NCBI GenBank assembly: GCA_964397295.1
Contig: CAYNJG010000293.1
Coordinates: forward strand, 1 to 8,382
Length of the DNA stretch: 8,382 bases
Reading direction: 5' to 3'
From: CAYNJG01 sp964397295
GTDB taxonomy: Bacteria; Planctomycetota; Planctomycetia; Pirellulales; Pirellulaceae
Within the stretch, counting starts at the first letter, position 1. Each line of letters opens with the position of its first letter. The notes below the pieces were generated by a model. The model saw only the letters and a program-made list of their open reading frames with translations. It did not search any database and was not told the DNA's origin. Both the position numbers and the translations under genes were made by a program. Below are positions 7,401-8,382 of the stretch, in pieces.

Positions 7401-8382
7401 ACATCAACGCGTCCGGATGAGCCGCCGGGTCCAACTCGTTGCCCGTGGCATCCAGATAAAGTGTTCCCTCAGGTGTCTGCAGGACTTGCTGCCCGTTGAT
7501 GACGTCGATCTGGCTTGCGAATTCTGGGTTGTTCGAAGTGAAGCCGTAAAGGTGGCCCAGCTCGTGAAGCACAACCGTTTGTAGGTCATAAAGTGAAGAG
7601 GCCTCTTCCGGTAGTGTGGTGGCGTCTACGCTGCCAGGAGTCACATCGAGGAACCAACCGGCGCCAGCAGCGTCAACATCCAGGACAATGCTTCCCCGCT
7701 GACGGTCTCTTTCGTCAGCATGGCGATAGGCAACGGCAAGTTGCCGCGGCGGCAAATCAACGATATCAACATCAACTTCGATCGCTGGCAGACCTGTCCA
7801 GGTAGTCCACTGTTGGGTTGCCGCTTCAATGATTGCAAGTACCGCGTCGAGTTCTGACTTTTCGTCGAGTCGATGTGCACGAGCAGCTGCCGCGGTGTCC
7901 CATTGTCCTGAAGCGACGGTCAAGTCGGCGTGCAAGAAGCCGTCCTCGCGGCCAATAAAGGCAGACGTGCGAATTCCATATCCAACGACTGACGAGAATT
8001 GCAGAGAATCTGGGTTCGCTTCGAAAAACAGCGATCGATTCGTTATGACCTGAATAGAATTAGCGTCACCCGTGAAGGTGATTCCGCCTTTACGAAGAGG
8101 GTTTGCAAGATCTGCGTGTTGAGTCCAACGCGCAAGTTCTGGAGTGTCTTGGTAGTAGATTTCGAGAGGCGGAGTCAAATCTTTGTTGGAGATAAAGTCC
8201 AGCGCTGATTGTGGCAGATTACCATCCGCTACGTTCTGTTGGACAATACTGATCATGTCTTCAACGAGGCCAGCATAGTAGAGACCTTTGGCCTCGGCGT
8301 TCGGGAACGTAACCGGTACCTTGCTCTCTCCTTGAATCTTGAATAGCCGCTCTCCTCCGCCTCGTATCGCGAGGCTAAGATC
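4459..8382 (-). CDS. Giant multidomain surface/secreted protein with metallopeptidase-like domain, Ig-like repeats and dockerin-like EF-hands (N-terminus off-window)
   Basis: The frame is open from the right edge to TAA at 4459. An ATG exists at 8256, but 42 further codons upstream are in frame without a stop, so the real start is outside the window; at least 1307 residues are visible. Numbering below counts from the Met at 8256. Residues about 135-310 form a zinc-peptidase-like domain (HELGHLYGF at 231-239, probable Met-turn DALMS at 282-286). Residues about 370-508 are a beta-rich module with DAFEVALLDA. Residues about 535-610 are an Ig-like module (GRTEPGVTVSI, DADGNYRFEN). Two 102-residue repeats follow (615-716, 727-828). 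Residues about 839-1020 are another beta-sandwich. Six EF-hand loops lie between 1030 and 1216. The protein is acidic with only two cysteines (C859, C862). No LPXTG, PEP-CTERM-like tail or C-terminal membrane helix is present. It is probably exported and calcium-binding, with a role in adhesion or extracellular degradation. Proteolysis is inferred only. Confidence 0.93.
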   Translation of the reverse strand, partial: DLSLAIRGGGERLFKIQGESKVPVTFPNAEAKGLYYAGLVEDMISIVQQNVADGNLPQSALDFISNKDLTPPLEIYYQDTPELARWTQHADLANPLRKGGITFTGDANSIQVITNRSLFFEANPDSLQFSSVVGYGIRTSAFIGREDGFLHADLTVASGQWDTAAAARAHRLDEKSELDAVLAIIEAATQQWTTWTGLPAIEVDVDIVDLPPRQLAVAYRHADERDRQRGSIVLDVDAAGAGWFLDVTPGSVDATTLPEEASSLYDLQTVVLHELGHLYGFTSNNPEFASQIDVINGQQVLQTPEGTLYLDATGNELDPAAHPDALMSATLRAGVRKSLTEIELAAFEILGPWNVTSTEFGGNQHIQAGGFVLLADAVHDAFDNLQNEPSSQFDEWFQLNVDADSDSATLFEDGGMLSDLSHTFELNLESIEFTLDLSQLVAGTGDFPPDAFEVALLDAASATTVLTRMDDIQGGDALLNVSPDGVVHFSAGVTISDVAQSGSQVDLARPIDVEISLPAAAAGSAATLYFDLIGFGANESRVLISDVQFNSDSTEQNLPTVSIALDESSDSGIVGDGITNISTVEVQGRTEPGVTVSIDSDTDGLNDATVTADADGNYRFENIELTQGENQISVQVANEVGVTTETLIVFLDTQQPIAELVTPEADTTVSSDLGYVDIRWADTGAAGLDAASIDAADVTVAGLDVERVEPQGNDIYRYFYGDDGDVLTEGEVTVQVLGDSVRDLADNANAEANFSFVFSPSAVDLEPPTAELVFPTPDSTITEDPGYVDVHWTDSGTSSLDIETIDTTDLVISNVDVDRVVPQGDGIYRYFYGDDDEVLVVGNVDVRIVNEAVFDSAGNANAQTNFGFVFVQGTATDSPVLFGPTPYLSVADTPADFLSNCEGCTVRLEDFEDDAIDAELSISPGEIIMPGFGTGTPLLTDSVDADDGTIDGTGQSGEGGHSFFNRGNTITVQFQERVTAGGLVWTDGDTSLTNVVFEAFDQGGLSLGVINGGDLSDGVFNGTTSEDRFFGVQFGNGRESWISSIEITNVGGTGIEIDHIQYEFSVSQLFGDVNRDGVVNISDVDDLTRAIRDSEQDNRFDLTGEGEVSDLDRDRLLEELQLIPGDTDLNGVVEFKDFLVLSQNFGQTDAGWGQGNFDFDSEVTFADFTTLADNFGATRARAAAEPLLTQTIPELLQAQSQFAPLTHTQFHTLDTTEDEHLSPRDALLVINYINQPTGYVGTPYHFDVERDGLITPKDAQHVISALNETQQSRWTREWELDADDFYATELDDEDVPTWGVWRGVPDQ
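4582..5178 (-). other. Six EF-hand/dockerin-like loops in three pairs (residues ~1027-1225)
   Basis: Twelve-residue calcium loops start at D1030 (DVNRDGVVNISD), D1059, D1084 (DTDLNGVVEFKD), N1114, D1172 and D1205 (DVERDGLITPKD). The odd-even spacing is about 29-33 residues, as in dockerin-type pairs. Loops 1, 3 and 6 look fully functional, while loops 2, 4 and 5 depart from consensus (for example Ser or Glu replacing the central Gly). The final pair carries the SPRDALLVINYIN style common at the C-terminus of planctomycete exported proteins. A calcium-binding structural or anchoring role is likely; a true cohesin partner is not visible here. Confidence 0.85.
5197..5742 (-). other. Beta-sandwich-like module with CxxC (residues ~839-1020)
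   Basis: The stretch begins FGPTPYLSVADTPADF and includes VRLEDFEDDAID, DSVDADDGTIDGTG, GHSFFNRGNTITVQF, LVWTDGD, FEAFDQGGLSLG, EDRFFGVQF and IEIDHIQYEF. I recognise this pattern from exported bacterial proteins, including PEP-CTERM-type ones, but cannot name a curated family with certainty. It looks like a carbohydrate-binding or lectin-like beta-sandwich. The protein's only two cysteines, C859 and C862, lie in its N-terminal part (NCEGC). Confidence 0.55.
5773..6078 (-). repeat. Tandem protein repeat, copy 2 (residues 727-828)
   Basis: This second copy runs from TAELVFP to NFGFVF and is offset from copy 1 by exactly 112 residues, leaving a 10-residue linker. It keeps PQG, IYRYFYGDD and NANA, but many polar surface positions differ. 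The two copies therefore arose by an internal duplication that is not recent. Confidence 0.9.
6109..6414 (-). repeat. Tandem protein repeat, copy 1 (residues 615-716)
   Basis: This 102-residue unit starts at IAELVTP and ends at NFSFVF. It aligns without any gap to the next copy, with about half of positions identical (53 of 102 by hand count). Strongest conservation is at GYVD, the PQG turn, IYRYFYGDD and NANA. The pattern fits a bacterial Ig-like or cadherin-like beta-sandwich used as a spacer or adhesion module. Confidence 0.9.
7540..7566 (-). other. Zinc-binding HExxH motif HELGHLYGF of the metallopeptidase-like domain
   Basis: Residues 231-239 give H231-E232-x-x-H235 with G238-F239, the core of metzincin-type zinc peptidases. 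It follows features typical of planctomycete relatives: VDIVDLPPRQLAVAY, DVDAAGAGWFLDVTP and LYDLQTVVL. The eleventh position, where matrixins have the third zinc ligand, is S241. H280, just before the probable Met-turn methionine M285 in HPDALMS, may supply it. The catalytic E232 is present, so activity is plausible. Confidence 0.8.

Noticed and set aside
1..8382. Mobile element, CRISPR array, toxin-antitoxin or phage defence system
   Set aside because: No transposase, integrase, nuclease, short spaced repeats or small paired genes are visible on either strand. The three genes fill almost the whole window and look like ordinary planctomycete chromosome.

Overview
The window looks like chromosomal DNA from a planctomycete, probably of the Rhodopirellula/Pirellulaceae type. 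This rests on gene content and protein style, not on any marker gene. It carries an ECF sigma factor of the planctomycete-rich TIGR02999-like kind followed by a Hanks-type Ser/Thr kinase with a membrane segment and a WD40-like C-terminal half. Next to these lies a very large acidic, cysteine-poor, multidomain exported-type protein with dockerin-like EF-hand pairs ending in the 'SPRDALLVINYIN' style. All three genes are on the minus strand, so transcription runs from high to low coordinates.

Layout in transcription order. (1) From the right edge to 4459: the C-terminal ~1307 residues of a giant protein whose N-terminus lies outside the window. Its domains in order are a zinc-metallopeptidase-like domain with HELGHLYGF, a beta-sandwich module, an Ig-like module, two tandem ~102-residue repeats, a second beta-sandwich module holding the only CxxC, and six EF-hand/dockerin-like loops in three pairs. 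(2) 4458-4155: a 304-bp gap with a weak stem-loop behind the giant gene, a candidate sigma-70-type promoter, and a nested inverted repeat in the presumed leader of the next gene. (3) 4154-3576: the ECF sigma factor. (4) 3575-3470: a 106-bp spacer. (5) 3469 to the left edge: the kinase, open for 1156 codons and cut by the window before its stop.

The sigma factor and kinase probably form one transcription unit. Planctomycetes are known to carry ECF sigma genes next to Ser/Thr kinases, where the kinase is thought to take the place of an anti-sigma factor. The likely scheme is that the periplasmic or outer-facing propeller of the kinase senses something, the cytoplasmic kinase domain signals, and the sigma factor changes transcription. 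Whether the giant surface protein upstream belongs to that regulon is unknown.

No RNA genes, CRISPR arrays, insertion sequences or phage genes are visible. I see no clearly unprecedented system. The most interesting points are the probable leishmanolysin-like zinc site of the giant protein, its tandem duplication and six EF-hand loops, the serine-rich insert in the kinase, and the possible structured leader ahead of the sigma-kinase pair.
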